A stretch of DNA of 64,000 bases from Subtercola endophyticus (GCF_021044565.1 NZ_CP087997.1:2046001-2110000), one strand, 5' to 3'. Positions 11,468-22,567 are shown, counted from the stretch's first letter. Program-made: numbers and translations. The notes: generated from the sequence alone by a model not told the origin.

Positions 11468-13522
11468 ATGACCCAAGCCGATCCCCTCGCCAACCTCGGT
11501 ATTCGACAGACGGCGTCGGGCGGCGAACTGAGGGTGTGGTCTGAGCACGCCACGCAGATCGACCTGTGTCTCTTCGACAACAAAGACCCCAAGTGGATCT
11601 TCAAGACCGTCAGCCTCGTGCGCGACGCGAACAACGTCTGGTACGGCAAGACCAAGTCGCTCGCGCCCGGTCGTAAGTACGCGCTCAAGGTCAGCGGACC
11701 CGACGGACCCATGAACGCCTTCGACCCCAACCTGCTGCTGCTCGACCCCTACGCCCGCGGGCTCACCCGCACCGGCCCTGACACCTGGCGCGGGGTTGTG
11801 GTCGACGACTCCTTCAACTGGAACGGCGTCACCAAGCCCAACACTCCGCTCGACCACACCGTCATCTACGAAGGTCACGTCAAAGGCCTCAGTAAGCTGA
11901 ACACCCGCATGCCCGAACACCTGCGCGGCACGTACGCGGGCCTCGCACACGAGACCACCATCGGGTACCTGCAGAAGCTCGGCGTGACCGCCGTACAGCT
12001 GCTGCCGGTGCACGCCTTCGTCTCCGAGCGCCGCCTCATGAAGCAAGGCCTCACGAACTACTGGGGTTACAACACCCTGAATTTCTTCAGTCCGCAGAAC
12101 TTCTACGCCACCCGCGAGGCGCAGGCCGAGGGTCCGAGCGGCGTGCTGCGCGAGTTCAAGGGCATGGTGAAGCTGCTGCACGAGGCCGGGCTCGAGGTGA
12201 TACTCGACGTCGTCTACAACCACACCGCCGAAGAGGGCCGCATGGGGCCGACCACGAGCTTTCGCGGCATCGACAACGCGAACTACTACCGGCAGACCCG
12301 AACGGGCAACTATATAGACGTCACCGGATGCGGCAACAGCGTCAATACGTCGGTGCCCGCCGTGACACGGTTGATCCTGGATTCGCTCAAGTACTGGGCG
12401 AACGACGTGCAGGTCGACGGATTCCGGTTCGACCTGGCCGCCACGCTCGGGCGCAACGCCGACCACTCGTTCGACCCCGGGCATCCGCTCATACAGGGCA
12501 TCATCAACGACCCAGACCTGACCGGCGCCAAAATGATCGCCGAACCGTGGGATGTCGGCATGGGCGGCTGGCAGACGGGCAACTTTCCGGGCGGCTGGCA
12601 GGAGTGGAACGACCGCTACCGCGACCGCATGCGCAAGTTCTGGCTGCGCGACATCCGATCGATTCGCGAAAACGGCTCCCCCGGCGACGGCGTCGGGATG
12701 CTCGCCACCCGACTCGCGGGTTCGTCGAACACCTTCTCTCCCGCGCGCGGGCCGCTCGCCTCGGTCAACTTCATCACCGCCCACGACGGCTTCACCATGG
12801 CCGACCTCACGGCGTACGACGTGAAGCACAACGTCGGAAACGGCGAGTCGAACCGCGACGGAACCGACAACAACATGTCGTACAACCACGGCGTCGAAGG
12901 CGCAACGCCGAACCGCGCCGTCGAGGCCAGCCGGCGCCGCACCATCCGTAACCTCATGGGCACGCTGCTGCTCTCGGCCGGCACGCCCATGATCACGGCC
13001 GGCGACGAATTCGGCCGCAGCCAGAAGGGCAACAACAACGCCTACTGTCACGACTCCGAACTGACCTGGCTCAGCTGGGATCGCCGCAAGTGGCAGAACG
13101 GACTCTGGCAGACCACGCAGCACCTCCTGCGACTTCGCCGCGAGAACCCGGCGCTGCGCCCGGTGCGCTTCGGAGTGTTCGGCGAGACGACCCCGAGCGC
13201 CAGCCAGATGGACTGGTACGACGGCGGCGGCAACTCCATGAGCGTCTATGAGTGGAACTCGGCCGAGAACCGCACCCTGCAGTTTCTGGCCGCGTCGACC
13301 CCCGAACACGAGCCCTTCAACCGCATTCTCGTGGTGATCCACGGCATCGAGTCGCCGACCACCGTCATTCTGCCCCACCACGAGGGCGTCACCCAGTACA
13401 CCCTGCTCTGGGATAGCTCGTTCGACTCGCCCCCTTCGCTCGAGGCCCCCGCGGACATCCGGATGCCCGGCGGCGAGTACGACGTGGCCGCCAGCTCTCT
13501 GCAGCTCTTCCGCGCAGACTGA
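11468..13522 (+). CDS. glgX: Glycogen debranching enzyme GlgX
   Basis: GH13 debranching enzyme that hydrolyses alpha-1,6 branches of glycogen, usually acting on limit dextrins left by glycogen phosphorylase. The 684-aa product has an N-terminal CBM48-like region (about 10-100) and the GH13 barrel motifs: VILDVVYNHTAE (region I), VDGFRFDLAA with the nucleophile Asp (region II), MIAEPWDVG with the acid Glu (region III) and NFITAHDGFTMADL (region IV). Start chosen as the ATG at 11468 (MTQADPLANLG), which fits the family N-terminus. An upstream in-frame start would overlap the divergent desulfurase gene. glgP converges on it with 23 bp between the ends. Confidence 0.95.
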   Translation: MTQADPLANLGIRQTASGGELRVWSEHATQIDLCLFDNKDPKWIFKTVSLVRDANNVWYGKTKSLAPGRKYALKVSGPDGPMNAFDPNLLLLDPYARGLTRTGPDTWRGVVVDDSFNWNGVTKPNTPLDHTVIYEGHVKGLSKLNTRMPEHLRGTYAGLAHETTIGYLQKLGVTAVQLLPVHAFVSERRLMKQGLTNYWGYNTLNFFSPQNFYATREAQAEGPSGVLREFKGMVKLLHEAGLEVILDVVYNHTAEEGRMGPTTSFRGIDNANYYRQTRTGNYIDVTGCGNSVNTSVPAVTRLILDSLKYWANDVQVDGFRFDLAATLGRNADHSFDPGHPLIQGIINDPDLTGAKMIAEPWDVGMGGWQTGNFPGGWQEWNDRYRDRMRKFWLRDIRSIRENGSPGDGVGMLATRLAGSSNTFSPARGPLASVNFITAHDGFTMADLTAYDVKHNVGNGESNRDGTDNNMSYNHGVEGATPNRAVEASRRRTIRNLMGTLLLSAGTPMITAGDEFGRSQKGNNNAYCHDSELTWLSWDRRKWQNGLWQTTQHLLRLRRENPALRPVRFGVFGETTPSASQMDWYDGGGNSMSVYEWNSAENRTLQFLAASTPEHEPFNRILVVIHGIESPTTVILPHHEGVTQYTLLWDSSFDSPPSLEAPADIRMPGGEYDVAASSLQLFRAD

Positions 13523-13545
13523 GCCGACTGATCCGCCCGTCGCGG

Positions 13546-16155
13546 TCAGTGCGCCGACGCGATGAGCCCCAGCTCGGCCGAGGAGGCCAGGTTCGCGTGC
13601 TTGGGCACGACGCGCACGGTGTAGCCGAACGAGCCGGCGTGCTCGAGAACGACGGTGCCCGAGAAGCCCCAGAGGCCGTCGGAGTCGGTGTGCTGCGATC
13701 CCGGGTTGATGATGGTGATCGGCGTGGTCGTGGTGGGGAGCTGCGCTGGCGAGAGTGCGACAGAACTCACCGCGGTGAGTACATCGCCCGCGACAGCGTG
13801 CCCGTAACAGACCTCGACCGACACGTCGTCGGGCGTCAGCGATCCGAGCTGGATGCGCGCCCGCACCTGCAACTCGTCGCCGACCTGGGGCGTGTCGTCG
13901 AGCCCGCCGGACTCGACGTGCACCACGGCGACCGATGACCAGGCGGCGCGCTCGCGCGATTTCCACTCGGCGAGTTCCACGGCCGGCGTGTAGTCGTGCC
14001 CCTCGATGACCCGGGCAGCAGCGGCCGCAGGCACATAGAGGCGCGAAACGTACTCCGAAACCATGCGCTCGGCCGACAGCGCCGGCGAGAGTGTCGCGAG
14101 GGTGTGCCTGATCGACTTGGTCCAGCGCACCGGCAGCCCTTGCGCGGTGCGGTCGTAGAACCGCGGTGCGACTTGGTGCTCGATGAGGTCGTAGAGCGCC
14201 TCCGACTCGAGCTGGTCGCGCTCTTCGGGGGTGTCGGCCGAATCGGCCGTCGGAATAGCCCAGCCGTTCTCGCCGTCGTAGAACTCGTTCCACCAGCCGT
14301 CGAGAATCGAGAGGTTGAGCCCGCCGTTGAGGGCCGCCTTCATTCCGGATGTTCCGCAGGCCTCCAAGGGCCGCAACGGGTTGTTCAGCCACACATCGGT
14401 GCCCGGGTACAGCTTCTGCGCCATGCCGATGTCGTAGTTCGGCAAGAACGCCATTCGGTGGCGCACCTCGGGGTCTGACGCGAACTGCACGAGCTTCTGG
14501 ATGAGCCGCTTGCCCTCCTCGTCGGCCGGATGCGACTTGCCCGCGATCACCATCTGCACGGGCCGCTCGGGGTTCAGCAGAATCGCCTTCAGCCGGGCCG
14601 GGTCGTGCAGCATGAGCGTGAGCCGTTTGTAGGTGGGCACGCGCCGGGCGAATCCGATGGTCAAGACCTCGGGGTCGAGCAGGGTGCGATACCAGGCCGG
14701 CGGAATGGAACCCGGGCTGCGCTCGAGCCAGGCTTCGGTGACGCGGTGCCGGGCATCCGTCACCAGCTGCCGCCGCATGTCGTTGCGCACCGCCCAGATG
14801 TCTTCGTCGCTCACATCAGACGAGAGCCAGTTCGCGTGGGCCGTGTCTGAGGTGCCGAGCTTGTTCTCGGCGAGTTCGATGAGCAGCGGGTCGGTCCAGG
14901 TGGGGGCGTGCACGCCGTTGGTGACCGAGGTGATGGGCACCTCGCCCTGGTCGAATCCGGGCCAGAGCCCCGCGAACATCCCCCGGCTGACCTCGCCGTG
15001 CAACTGAGAGACGCCGTTGGCGCGCTGCGCCAGCCGCAGCCCCATGACGGCCATGTTGAAGACGTCGGGGCTTCCACCATTGGCGACCTCATTGCCGAGC
15101 GCCAAGACCTCGTCGACGTCGACCCCGGGCAGCAGGTCAGTCGAGAAATAGCGCCGCACGAGCGACGCGTCGAAGCGGTCGATGCCGGCCGGCACGGGCG
15201 TGTGAGTAGTGAACACCGTGCTGGCGCGAACGACCTGCAGTGCCACGTCGAACGAGAGCCCCTCGCCGATGAGGTCGCAGATGCGCTCGAGGCCCTGAAA
15301 GCCCGCGTGACCCTCGTTGGTGTGAAACACCTCGGGCTCGTCGGTGTGCGTGAGCTCGGCCAGAATCTTCAGCGCACGAATACCGCCGATGCCGAGCAGC
15401 AGTTCTTGCAGCAGCCGGTGCTCTCCCCCGCCGCCGTAGAGCCGGTCGGTGACCGAGCGCAGGTCTTCGTCGTTGTCAGGAATGTCGGTGTCGAGCAGCA
15501 GCAACCGGATGCGCCCCACCTGCGCCTGCCAGATGCGGGCGTACAGCGCGCGGTCGTCGGGCAGCGAGAGCACGATCTGGGCGGGCGACCCGTCGGCTAG
15601 CCGCAGCACGTTCAGCGGAAGCCCGTCGGGGTCGAGCACGGGGTAGCTTTCTTGCTGCCAGCCGTCGCGCGAGATGGCCTGCCGAAAGTAGCCGGCCCGG
15701 TAGAACAGCCCCACGCCGACGATCGGCACGCCGAGGTCGGAGGCCGCCTTGAGGTGGTCGCCGGCCAGAATTCCAAGACCGCCCGAGTACTGCGGCAACG
15801 CTTCCGCGATGCCGAACTCGGGCGAGAAATACCCGATGCTCTTTGGCTTCTCGCCCTCGAGCCCCTGGTACCAGCGGGGCTCGTGGATGTAGCGGTGCAG
15901 GTCGTCACGCAGGCTGTTCGCCCAGGCGACGAACCCCTCGTCGCGGGCCAGCTGAGCGAGGCGCTCGGGGCTCACCGCACCGAGCAGCGCGATCGGGTCT
16001 CCGGTGGTCGCCTCCCAGTCGTCGGGCGAGATGTGGGCGAGGAGCTTGCGGGTCGGTTCGTGCCACGACCAGCGCAGATTGGCGACCAACTCGCCCACAG
16101 CGCTGAGCTCCGGAGGCAGTACAGACCGAACGGTGAACTTGCGAATCGCTTTCAC
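13546..16155 (-). CDS. glgP: Alpha-glucan (glycogen) phosphorylase GlgP, DUF3417 type
   Basis: Releases glucose-1-phosphate from non-reducing ends of glycogen. The 869-aa protein belongs to the actinobacterial branch with an N-terminal DUF3417 domain (MKAIRKFTVRSVLPPEL ... LRWSWHEPTRKL). The PLP attachment motif is EACGTSGMKAALNGG, followed by LSILDGWWNEF. The phosphorylase core lies between. It is transcribed opposite to glgX and glgE and shares a 156-bp divergent upstream region with glgE. Catabolic GlgP and GlgX and the synthetic GlgE and GlgB thus flank one control region. Confidence 0.95.
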   Translation of the reverse strand: MKAIRKFTVRSVLPPELSAVGELVANLRWSWHEPTRKLLAHISPDDWEATTGDPIALLGAVSPERLAQLARDEGFVAWANSLRDDLHRYIHEPRWYQGLEGEKPKSIGYFSPEFGIAEALPQYSGGLGILAGDHLKAASDLGVPIVGVGLFYRAGYFRQAISRDGWQQESYPVLDPDGLPLNVLRLADGSPAQIVLSLPDDRALYARIWQAQVGRIRLLLLDTDIPDNDEDLRSVTDRLYGGGGEHRLLQELLLGIGGIRALKILAELTHTDEPEVFHTNEGHAGFQGLERICDLIGEGLSFDVALQVVRASTVFTTHTPVPAGIDRFDASLVRRYFSTDLLPGVDVDEVLALGNEVANGGSPDVFNMAVMGLRLAQRANGVSQLHGEVSRGMFAGLWPGFDQGEVPITSVTNGVHAPTWTDPLLIELAENKLGTSDTAHANWLSSDVSDEDIWAVRNDMRRQLVTDARHRVTEAWLERSPGSIPPAWYRTLLDPEVLTIGFARRVPTYKRLTLMLHDPARLKAILLNPERPVQMVIAGKSHPADEEGKRLIQKLVQFASDPEVRHRMAFLPNYDIGMAQKLYPGTDVWLNNPLRPLEACGTSGMKAALNGGLNLSILDGWWNEFYDGENGWAIPTADSADTPEERDQLESEALYDLIEHQVAPRFYDRTAQGLPVRWTKSIRHTLATLSPALSAERMVSEYVSRLYVPAAAAARVIEGHDYTPAVELAEWKSRERAAWSSVAVVHVESGGLDDTPQVGDELQVRARIQLGSLTPDDVSVEVCYGHAVAGDVLTAVSSVALSPAQLPTTTTPITIINPGSQHTDSDGLWGFSGTVVLEHAGSFGYTVRVVPKHANLASSAELGLIASAH

Positions 16156-16299
16156 GGGTGTGAGCTCCTTCTGGGTTCCGTGGCGCCAGCCTAGAACAGG
16201 TCGATCCTGTCTCCCAATTGGGCACGGCCGCGAGATAGCTTGCCGACCGCCGGGCGCGCAAGGGGCGATGTTTCTGAAGCCCCGTCGCGGCTTTGTTGG

Positions 16300-16305
16300 T
16301 ACGGT
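16300..16305 (+). promoter_or_regulatory. Candidate -10 box for a leaderless glgE transcript
   Basis: TACGGT fits the actinobacterial TANNNT -10 pattern and ends 6 nt before the GTG start codon of glgE. No Shine-Dalgarno sequence is present before that GTG. This arrangement is typical of leaderless mRNAs in Actinobacteria. The -35 region is not recognisable. Confidence 0.45.
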
Positions 16306-16311
16306 CGAACC

Positions 16312-18447
16312 GTGGCTAAGTCAGTGGTTAACCCAGCAGCGAAAAGCACACCCCGAACGACCGTGAAGAAGCCGGCGGCACAACCGGCAGCGGGCGCGAT
16401 CACCGCGCCGTTCGAGCCGATCATCGGGCGCATCCCTATCATCGACGTGTTTCCACAGGTCTCCGGAGGCCGCTGGCCGGCCAAGGCCTACGCCGGCGAG
16501 GTCGTGCCGTTCGGCGCGACGGTCTTTCGCGAAGGCCACGACGCCGTCGGCGCCCAGGTCGAACTCGTCGACCCCGCAGGCGTCTCGTCGTCGTACGGAT
16601 TGCGGATGATCGGGGTCGGCATCGACCGCTACCAACGCCTCGCCCATCTTCCCACCGCGGGTACCTGGCGCTTTCGTATTCGCGCCTTCAGCGACGATTA
16701 CGCCACCTGGCACCACAACGCCGAAATCAAGGTGCCGGCAGCAATCGATGTCGAGCTGATGTTCCTCATCGCCAGCGAGCTCTTCGTGCGCGCCGGGGCA
16801 GAAGCCGCGCGCCCCGCTGCCGATCGGTCGCTCTTCGACGATCTCGCGCTGCTCGTCGCCGACACCCTGTTGCCCGCCGAAGACCGGCTCGCAGCGGCGA
16901 CGTCGGAGACCGTTCTCGACGCGGTCGAGCGCTTTCCGATCGCCAGCCTCGACACGTTCTCAGACTGGCAGACGGTCAAGGTCGAGCGTGAGCGCGCCGG
17001 CTACGGCGCCTGGTACGAGTTCTTTCCCCGCTCGGTGGGAGCTATCGCGAACGCCGACGGCAGCATCACGAGCGGCACGTTCCGCACCGCGGCCCGGCGG
17101 CTACCGGCCGTCGCCGCGATGGGGTTCGACGTGCTGTACCTGCCGCCGATCCATCCCATCGGCGAGGCCTTTCGCAAGGGCCCGAACAACTCGCTGACGC
17201 CAGAACCCGGCGACCCCGGATCGCCCTGGGCCATCGGTTCGGCGGCGGGCGGCCACGATGCCGTGCACCCCGATCTCGGCAGTGTCGCGCAGTTCAAGAT
17301 CTTCGTGCAGGCCGCGCAGAAGGCGGGTCTCGAGGTGGCGTTGGACTTCGCGTTGCAGGCCAGCCCCGATCATCCGTGGGTCACAGAGCACCCGGAATGG
17401 TTCACCACCCTGCCCGACGGCTCGATCGCCTACGCCGAGAACCCGCCGAAGAAGTACCAAGACATCTACCCGATCAACTTCGACAACGACCCCGAGGGCA
17501 TCCGTGCCGAGGCGCTGCGCATTCTGAAGTTCTGGATCGCCGCCGGCGTGCGCATCTTTCGGGTCGACAACCCGCACACGAAGCCGCTCGACTTCTGGGA
17601 ATGGATCATCACGACGATCAACCTCGAGTTTCCCGACATCGTCTTTCTCGCCGAGGCCTTCACCCGCCCGGCGCTCATGCAGACGCTCGCGAAAGTCGGC
17701 TTTCAGCAGTCGTACACCTACTTCACCTGGCGCAACAGCAAAGAAGAGCTCGAGGAGTTTCTCGACGGGCTGGCGCACGAGACGGCTGCTTTCTTTCGCC
17801 CCAATCTCTTCGTGAACACGCCCGACATTCTGCACGCCTATCTGCAGTTCGGGGGGCGCCCGGCCTACAAGATCAGGGCAGCGATCGCCGCGACAGGCTC
17901 ACCGACCTGGGGCGTCTACTCGGGCTACGAGCTGGTCGAGAACGTCGCGCGCGCCGGATCCGAAGAGAACATCGACAACGAGAAGTACGAGATCAAGCCG
18001 CGTGACTTCGCCGCCGCCGAGGCCGCGGGCACGTCGATCACGCCCTACATCACGCAGCTGAACAAGATCAGGCGCGAGCATCCGGCCCTGCACCAGCTGC
18101 GCAACCTCGACATTCACGCCAGCGACGACGACTCGATTCTCGTCTACAGCAAGTACATCTCGGGCGAGTTCACCGCCGACGGCGAGGCCGACGGCATCAT
18201 CGTGGTGGCGAATGTCGACCCGTGGTCGGTACGCGAGACCACCGTGCGGCTCGACGTCACGAAGTTCGGGCTCGAGCCCGGGGCGCAGTTTCGCGTGACC
18301 GACCTCATCACCGGCGTCACCTGGCAATGGGGCGCCGACAACTACGTGCGCCTGAACGCGTTCGGCGAGCCCGTGCACATTCTGCGGGTGCACTACGGCG
18401 CCGAACCGGATGCTCCCGCCGACGCCCCGATCGTCGCGACGCCGTGA
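16312..18447 (+). CDS. glgE: Alpha-1,4-glucan:maltose-1-phosphate maltosyltransferase GlgE
   Basis: GH13_3 enzyme that adds maltosyl units from maltose-1-phosphate to alpha-1,4-glucan. The 711-aa product shows [17 protein letters not shown] at the N-terminus and [10 protein letters not shown] ahead of the barrel. The predicted nucleophile is Asp419 in [12 protein letters not shown] and the acid/base is Glu448 in FLAEAFTRP. Their 29-residue spacing equals that of Streptomyces GlgE (Asp394/Glu423). Start is taken as GTG 16312, supported by the -10-like box 6 nt upstream. An ATG 72 nt upstream is possible but adds unconserved sequence. glgB follows 121 bp later. No treS, pep2 or glgM is in the window, so the source of maltose-1-phosphate is not shown. 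Confidence 0.95.
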   Translation: MAKSVVNPAAKSTPRTTVKKPAAQPAAGAITAPFEPIIGRIPIIDVFPQVSGGRWPAKAYAGEVVPFGATVFREGHDAVGAQVELVDPAGVSSSYGLRMIGVGIDRYQRLAHLPTAGTWRFRIRAFSDDYATWHHNAEIKVPAAIDVELMFLIASELFVRAGAEAARPAADRSLFDDLALLVADTLLPAEDRLAAATSETVLDAVERFPIASLDTFSDWQTVKVERERAGYGAWYEFFPRSVGAIANADGSITSGTFRTAARRLPAVAAMGFDVLYLPPIHPIGEAFRKGPNNSLTPEPGDPGSPWAIGSAAGGHDAVHPDLGSVAQFKIFVQAAQKAGLEVALDFALQASPDHPWVTEHPEWFTTLPDGSIAYAENPPKKYQDIYPINFDNDPEGIRAEALRILKFWIAAGVRIFRVDNPHTKPLDFWEWIITTINLEFPDIVFLAEAFTRPALMQTLAKVGFQQSYTYFTWRNSKEELEEFLDGLAHETAAFFRPNLFVNTPDILHAYLQFGGRPAYKIRAAIAATGSPTWGVYSGYELVENVARAGSEENIDNEKYEIKPRDFAAAEAAGTSITPYITQLNKIRREHPALHQLRNLDIHASDDDSILVYSKYISGEFTADGEADGIIVVANVDPWSVRETTVRLDVTKFGLEPGAQFRVTDLITGVTWQWGADNYVRLNAFGEPVHILRVHYGAEPDAPADAPIVATP

Positions 18448-18568
18448 TGGCAGCCACCGTGCACGCGGCGCCGATGGCAGGTCGCCCCGCCGCCACCTCG
18501 AACTCCGCGCGGGCGCCACGCCACCGCACCACCACCCTGCTTGTCACCCCGAACGAAAGCGACTTCTG

Positions 18569-20788
18569 ATGTCACAGATCGACGGGCTCACCACCCTCAG
18601 CCTCCCCCAGGTGCCGGAATCCGTACTCGAACAGGTAGCGGCCGGCTCATACTTCGACCCGCACAAGGTGCTCGGGCAGCACCTCGTGCATGGGGAGGGT
18701 GTGAGCGACCCCATCACGGTCATCCGCACCCTGCGCCCGCTCGCCAGCGAGGTCGTGGCGGTGCTCTCGAACGGGGCCCGGGTGCAGCTCACTCACCTCT
18801 GGGGCGGCATCTGGCAGGGCTACACGCTCACCGGGCTGAACGACTACCTCATCGAGGCGACGTATGACGACGGATCCGCGTGGACGGCCGACGACCCCTA
18901 CCGCTTCTCTCCCACGCTCGGCGAGCTCGACCTGCACCTCATCGGCGAGGGCCGGCACGAGCAGCTGTGGGATGTTCTGGGCGCCCACTATCGCACCCAC
19001 TACGGCGCCGAAGCCGCGTTCGCCGGCACCGCCTTCGCCGTCTGGGCTCCGCACGCCCGCGCCGTTCGCGTGATCGGCGACTTCAACGGCTGGGACGGAA
19101 CCCGTCACTCCATGCGCAGCCTGGGCGCGACAGGCGTCTGGGAGATCTTCATTCCCGACCTCGAGCCCGGCAGCAACTACAAGTTCGAGCTACTCGCCCA
19201 GCACGGCGGCTGGGTGCAGCACGCCGACCCGATGGCGCGGCGCACCGAGGTGCCCCCGCTGACGGCATCCGTCATCACCGAGTCGTACTACGAATGGGCC
19301 GACGGCGACTACATGCGAGCGCGGGCGGAACGCGACCCGCACAACTCGCCCATGAGCGTGTACGAGATGCACCTCGGCTCGTGGCGCCCCGGCCTCGACT
19401 ACCGCTCGATCGCCGACCAGCTCATCGACTACCTGAACGAACTCGGCTTCACCCATGTGGAGTTCATGCCCCTGGCCGAGCATCCGTTCGGCGGATCCTG
19501 GGGCTACCAGGTCACCTCGTACTACGCTCCCACAGCGCGCTTCGGCACACCGGATGACCTGCGGTACCTCATCGACCGGCTACACCAGGCCGGGTTCGGT
19601 GTGCTGCTCGACTGGGTTCCGGGCCACTTTCCGAAAGACGAGTGGGCGCTGGCCAAGTTCGACGGGGAGGCCCTGTACGAGCATCCGGACCCCCGCCGGG
19701 GCGAGCAGCCCGACTGGGGCACGCTGGTCTTCAACTTCGGCGACTCGAAGGTGCGCAACTTTCTGGTGGCGAACGCGCTGTACTGGCTCGAGGAGTTTCA
19801 CATCGACGGCCTGCGCGTCGACGCCGTGGCGTCGATGCTCTACCTGGACTATTCGCGCAAGGCCGACGAGTGGCTGCCGAACCAGTACGGCGGCCGCGAG
19901 AACCTCGAGGCCATCAGCCTGCTGCAGGAGGTCAACGCGACGGCCTACCGGCGCTACCCCGGCATAGTGATGATCGCCGAGGAGTCGACGAGCTGGCCCG
20001 GCGTCACCCACCCCACCAACCAGGGCGGCCTCGGCTTCGGCATCAAGTGGAACATGGGCTGGATGCACGACACCCTCGCCTACATCGAGACCGACCCGCT
20101 GTACCGGTCGTACCACCACGGCGAGATCACGTTCTCGTTCTTGTACGCGTTCAGCGAGAACTTCATCTTGCCCATCTCGCACGACGAGGTCGTGCACGGC
20201 AAGGGCTCGCTGCTCTCGAAGATGCCCGGCGACCACTGGCAGAAGCTCGCGAACCTGCGGGCGTACCTCGGCTTCATGTGGGCGCACCCGGGCAAGCAAC
20301 TGCTCTTCATGGGCCAGGAGTTCGGTCAGCCCTCCGAGTGGAGCGAGGAGCGGGGCCTGGACTGGTGGATTCTCGACCAGCCCGTGCACCGGTCGCTGCT
20401 GCACCTCGTGTCGTCGCTCAACCGCGTCTATCGCGAGAACCCCTCACTCTGGCTGCGCGACAACGAGGCCGGCGGCTTCGAGTGGATCGACGGCGGATCG
20501 AGTGAGAAGAACCTCGTGTCGTTCCTGCGGTGGGATGACGCGGGCAACCCCATCGCGGTGCTGATGAACTTCAGCGGCGCCCCCGTCGGCCCCTACCGCG
20601 TCGGGCTGCCCTTCGGCGGCCAGTGGAACGAGATCATCAACACCGACGCCACCGAGTACGGCGGCTCGGGTGTCGGCAACTTCGGCGCAGTGCAGGCCGA
20701 ATCCGTTCCGTGGTCGGGCCGCCCCGCCTCCGTCGAGCTCACCCTCCCGCCCCTGGCCGCGCTCTACCTGAAGCCGGCCCCCCGCTAG
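18569..20788 (+). CDS. glgB: 1,4-alpha-glucan branching enzyme GlgB
   Basis: Creates alpha-1,6 branches in glycogen; in the GlgE pathway it acts on the linear chains GlgE makes. The 739-aa product has two N-terminal beta domains (an extra N1 domain of ~110 residues, then CBM48 with [20 protein letters not shown]) and the GH13 core. The core motifs are [25 protein letters not shown] (nucleophile Asp), [13 protein letters not shown] (acid Glu) and [15 protein letters not shown]. Start at ATG 18569 ([10 protein letters not shown]). The open frame upstream is unconserved and overlaps glgE. Same strand as glgE, 121 bp apart. Confidence 0.95.
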   Translation: MSQIDGLTTLSLPQVPESVLEQVAAGSYFDPHKVLGQHLVHGEGVSDPITVIRTLRPLASEVVAVLSNGARVQLTHLWGGIWQGYTLTGLNDYLIEATYDDGSAWTADDPYRFSPTLGELDLHLIGEGRHEQLWDVLGAHYRTHYGAEAAFAGTAFAVWAPHARAVRVIGDFNGWDGTRHSMRSLGATGVWEIFIPDLEPGSNYKFELLAQHGGWVQHADPMARRTEVPPLTASVITESYYEWADGDYMRARAERDPHNSPMSVYEMHLGSWRPGLDYRSIADQLIDYLNELGFTHVEFMPLAEHPFGGSWGYQVTSYYAPTARFGTPDDLRYLIDRLHQAGFGVLLDWVPGHFPKDEWALAKFDGEALYEHPDPRRGEQPDWGTLVFNFGDSKVRNFLVANALYWLEEFHIDGLRVDAVASMLYLDYSRKADEWLPNQYGGRENLEAISLLQEVNATAYRRYPGIVMIAEESTSWPGVTHPTNQGGLGFGIKWNMGWMHDTLAYIETDPLYRSYHHGEITFSFLYAFSENFILPISHDEVVHGKGSLLSKMPGDHWQKLANLRAYLGFMWAHPGKQLLFMGQEFGQPSEWSEERGLDWWILDQPVHRSLLHLVSSLNRVYRENPSLWLRDNEAGGFEWIDGGSSEKNLVSFLRWDDAGNPIAVLMNFSGAPVGPYRVGLPFGGQWNEIINTDATEYGGSGVGNFGAVQAESVPWSGRPASVELTLPPLAALYLKPAPR

Positions 20789-20887
20789 CCCGTCGCCGCA
20801 TTTCGCGGAGTGGCGTAAGCGCAAGCCGTGTTCGGTGTCTTTGTTCACGAGGAGCCCGCTCGGGGCACTTCTGACGAAGGGACCATC

Positions 20888-21397
20888 TTGACGAACATCC
20901 ACTCGCTCTCGCGGAGCCGGAACACCCGGCGCAGAACCCTGACAGCGGCCGCAGCGCTCGCAGCCGTCGCGCTGGCCCTCGTCACCGGCGCCGCGAGCGC
21001 TGAGGCCGCACCCGCGCCGCCCAAGCCCACCCTCGTCGCTCAGGTGCCCTTCGACGTGCCGGCTTCGTTCACCGCGGGCGTGGCTGTCGGCGTCACCGCC
21101 ACGATCTGGCACCTGCCGGCCGCGGTCGACGCCGACGACGTCATCGCATGGGTGACCTGCACGGGAACCCGGGTGCCGTCAGCGTATCCGGTCACCAAGA
21201 TCGTCGATCACACCACGCGTCGCATCCTGCTCTCCACCGTCATCGAGAGCTCTCGAGACGACAGAGACTGCGTTCTCAACGCGGTGCCCACCGCGCTCGG
21301 CACCCATGTCGCGTTCTCTCCCGCGATCACCGATGCCAGCACCGGCGCCATCCAAATCGACGGCGACTACGTCGTAGAAGGCGTCATCGCACGCTAG
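20888..21397 (+). CDS. Secreted protein of unknown function
   Basis: A 169-aa product starting at a TTG with AAGGGA upstream. The N-terminus is a classical Sec signal: Arg-rich start (RSRNTRRR), an Ala/Leu hydrophobic core, and a cleavage site around GAASAEAAP. The mature part has no recognised domain. It holds two cysteines (VTCTGTR and DRDCVLN) that could form a disulfide. The fold is probably beta-rich. A longer start at 20828 is possible but would put about 20 extra residues before the signal. It converges with an AI-2E permease gene 30 bp away. Confidence 0.7.
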   Translation: MTNIHSLSRSRNTRRRTLTAAAALAAVALALVTGAASAEAAPAPPKPTLVAQVPFDVPASFTAGVAVGVTATIWHLPAAVDADDVIAWVTCTGTRVPSAYPVTKIVDHTTRRILLSTVIESSRDDRDCVLNAVPTALGTHVAFSPAITDASTGAIQIDGDYVVEGVIAR

Positions 21398-21427
21398 GCC
21401 CACCGGCTCGCCCGCTGCGCTCGACCC

Positions 21428-22567
21428 TTATTTCGCGTCTTGCTTCGGGAAGACGACCTTTTCGATGATGATGATGGCCGAGGCCGCGATGGGGATGGCG
21501 ACGAGTGCACCGAGCACCCCGGCAATCGCCGCGCCGGCCACGGCCCCGATGACGACGACCGCACCTGGCACAGCAACCGCGCGGTTCATGATGCGAGGGC
21601 TGAGAACGTATGCCTCGACCTGCATATAAATGAGGTAGTACACGGCCGCCACGATAGCCGTGAGCGGCGATGCGAGCAGACAGACGAGCACGATGATGAC
21701 GGATCCCGACACCGTTCCGACGAGCGGAATGAGCGACAGCAGGAACGCGATGAACGCGAGCAGCACCGGCAGCGGCGCCCCGATGATCGTCAAGAAGATG
21801 AAGCTCAAGATTCCGTTGACCAGCGCCAGGGCGATCTGCCCCACCACATAGCGCCCCACGGCCCCGGTGATCTGCTCGGTGATGTCGGCGAAGTTCGCTC
21901 GCTTTGTGGCCGGCACAAAACGGTAGGCGACGCGCTTCATCGAGCGCAGCGAGGCGAGAAAGTACAGCGTCAGAATCAGCACGATGACCGTACCGGTGAT
22001 GCCGCTCGCCACGCCCGCGCCCACCGCGAGCAGCCCGCCGCCGAGCGACAGCACCTTATCGGGGCTCAAGAAGCTCTGCAGGTTCTTCACCACGTCGTCG
22101 ACGCTCACCACGCCAGAGAGTTGCTGCTCCAGACTCTGGAACCAGTCCGAATTCTGCAGGTTGGTGACATACGTCGGAAAGTTATTGATGAGGTTGCTGG
22201 TCTGGGTCACGATGATGGGGATGATCGTGAGCAACAGCCCCGCCAGCACCAGTACCACGACACCGAACACGATGGTGATCGCCAGCGCACGCGGCATTCG
22301 GCGGGCGAGCCGTGAGACAAGAGGATCAAGGCCGAGCGCAATGAACAGTGCCACGCCCACGTAGATGAGCACGGTGCCCAGCTGGGTGACCAACCCACCG
22401 ATGACGAGCGCGACCAGCACACCGAGGCCGCCGAGCAGGCCGATCTTGAAGGCGTTGATCTGCGCAAACGTCTCGCCACCGGTGGTCACCGACTGGATCT
22501 CGGGCGAGACTTTCATCTGCGGCGTGATGGCCGCCTGCGATGCGGCCTTGCGATGGAAAATGCTCAT
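21428..22567 (-). CDS. AI-2E family (PerM-like) permease
   Basis: A 379-aa multi-spanning membrane protein of the AI-2E/PerM family (PF01594). Family landmarks include the paired N-terminal helices, a long extracytoplasmic segment (about 100-180), FLASLRSMKR and the conserved C-terminal LIPLVGTVSGSVIIVLVC ... YYLIYMQVEAYVLSPRIMNRAVAVPG. Members export various small solutes or ions; the name does not prove autoinducer transport. A paralogue with the same C-terminal motifs lies at 25650-26705 on the other strand. Confidence 0.9.
   Translation of the reverse strand: MSIFHRKAASQAAITPQMKVSPEIQSVTTGGETFAQINAFKIGLLGGLGVLVALVIGGLVTQLGTVLIYVGVALFIALGLDPLVSRLARRMPRALAITIVFGVVVLVLAGLLLTIIPIIVTQTSNLINNFPTYVTNLQNSDWFQSLEQQLSGVVSVDDVVKNLQSFLSPDKVLSLGGGLLAVGAGVASGITGTVIVLILTLYFLASLRSMKRVAYRFVPATKRANFADITEQITGAVGRYVVGQIALALVNGILSFIFLTIIGAPLPVLLAFIAFLLSLIPLVGTVSGSVIIVLVCLLASPLTAIVAAVYYLIYMQVEAYVLSPRIMNRAVAVPGAVVVIGAVAGAAIAGVLGALVAIPIAASAIIIIEKVVFPKQDAK

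Noticed and set aside
11459..14392. 977-codon open frame on the minus strand
   Set aside because: It is antisense to glgX and then frame-shifted through glgP. Composition is Arg/Gly/Val-rich with no family motif, a typical shadow of high-GC coding DNA.
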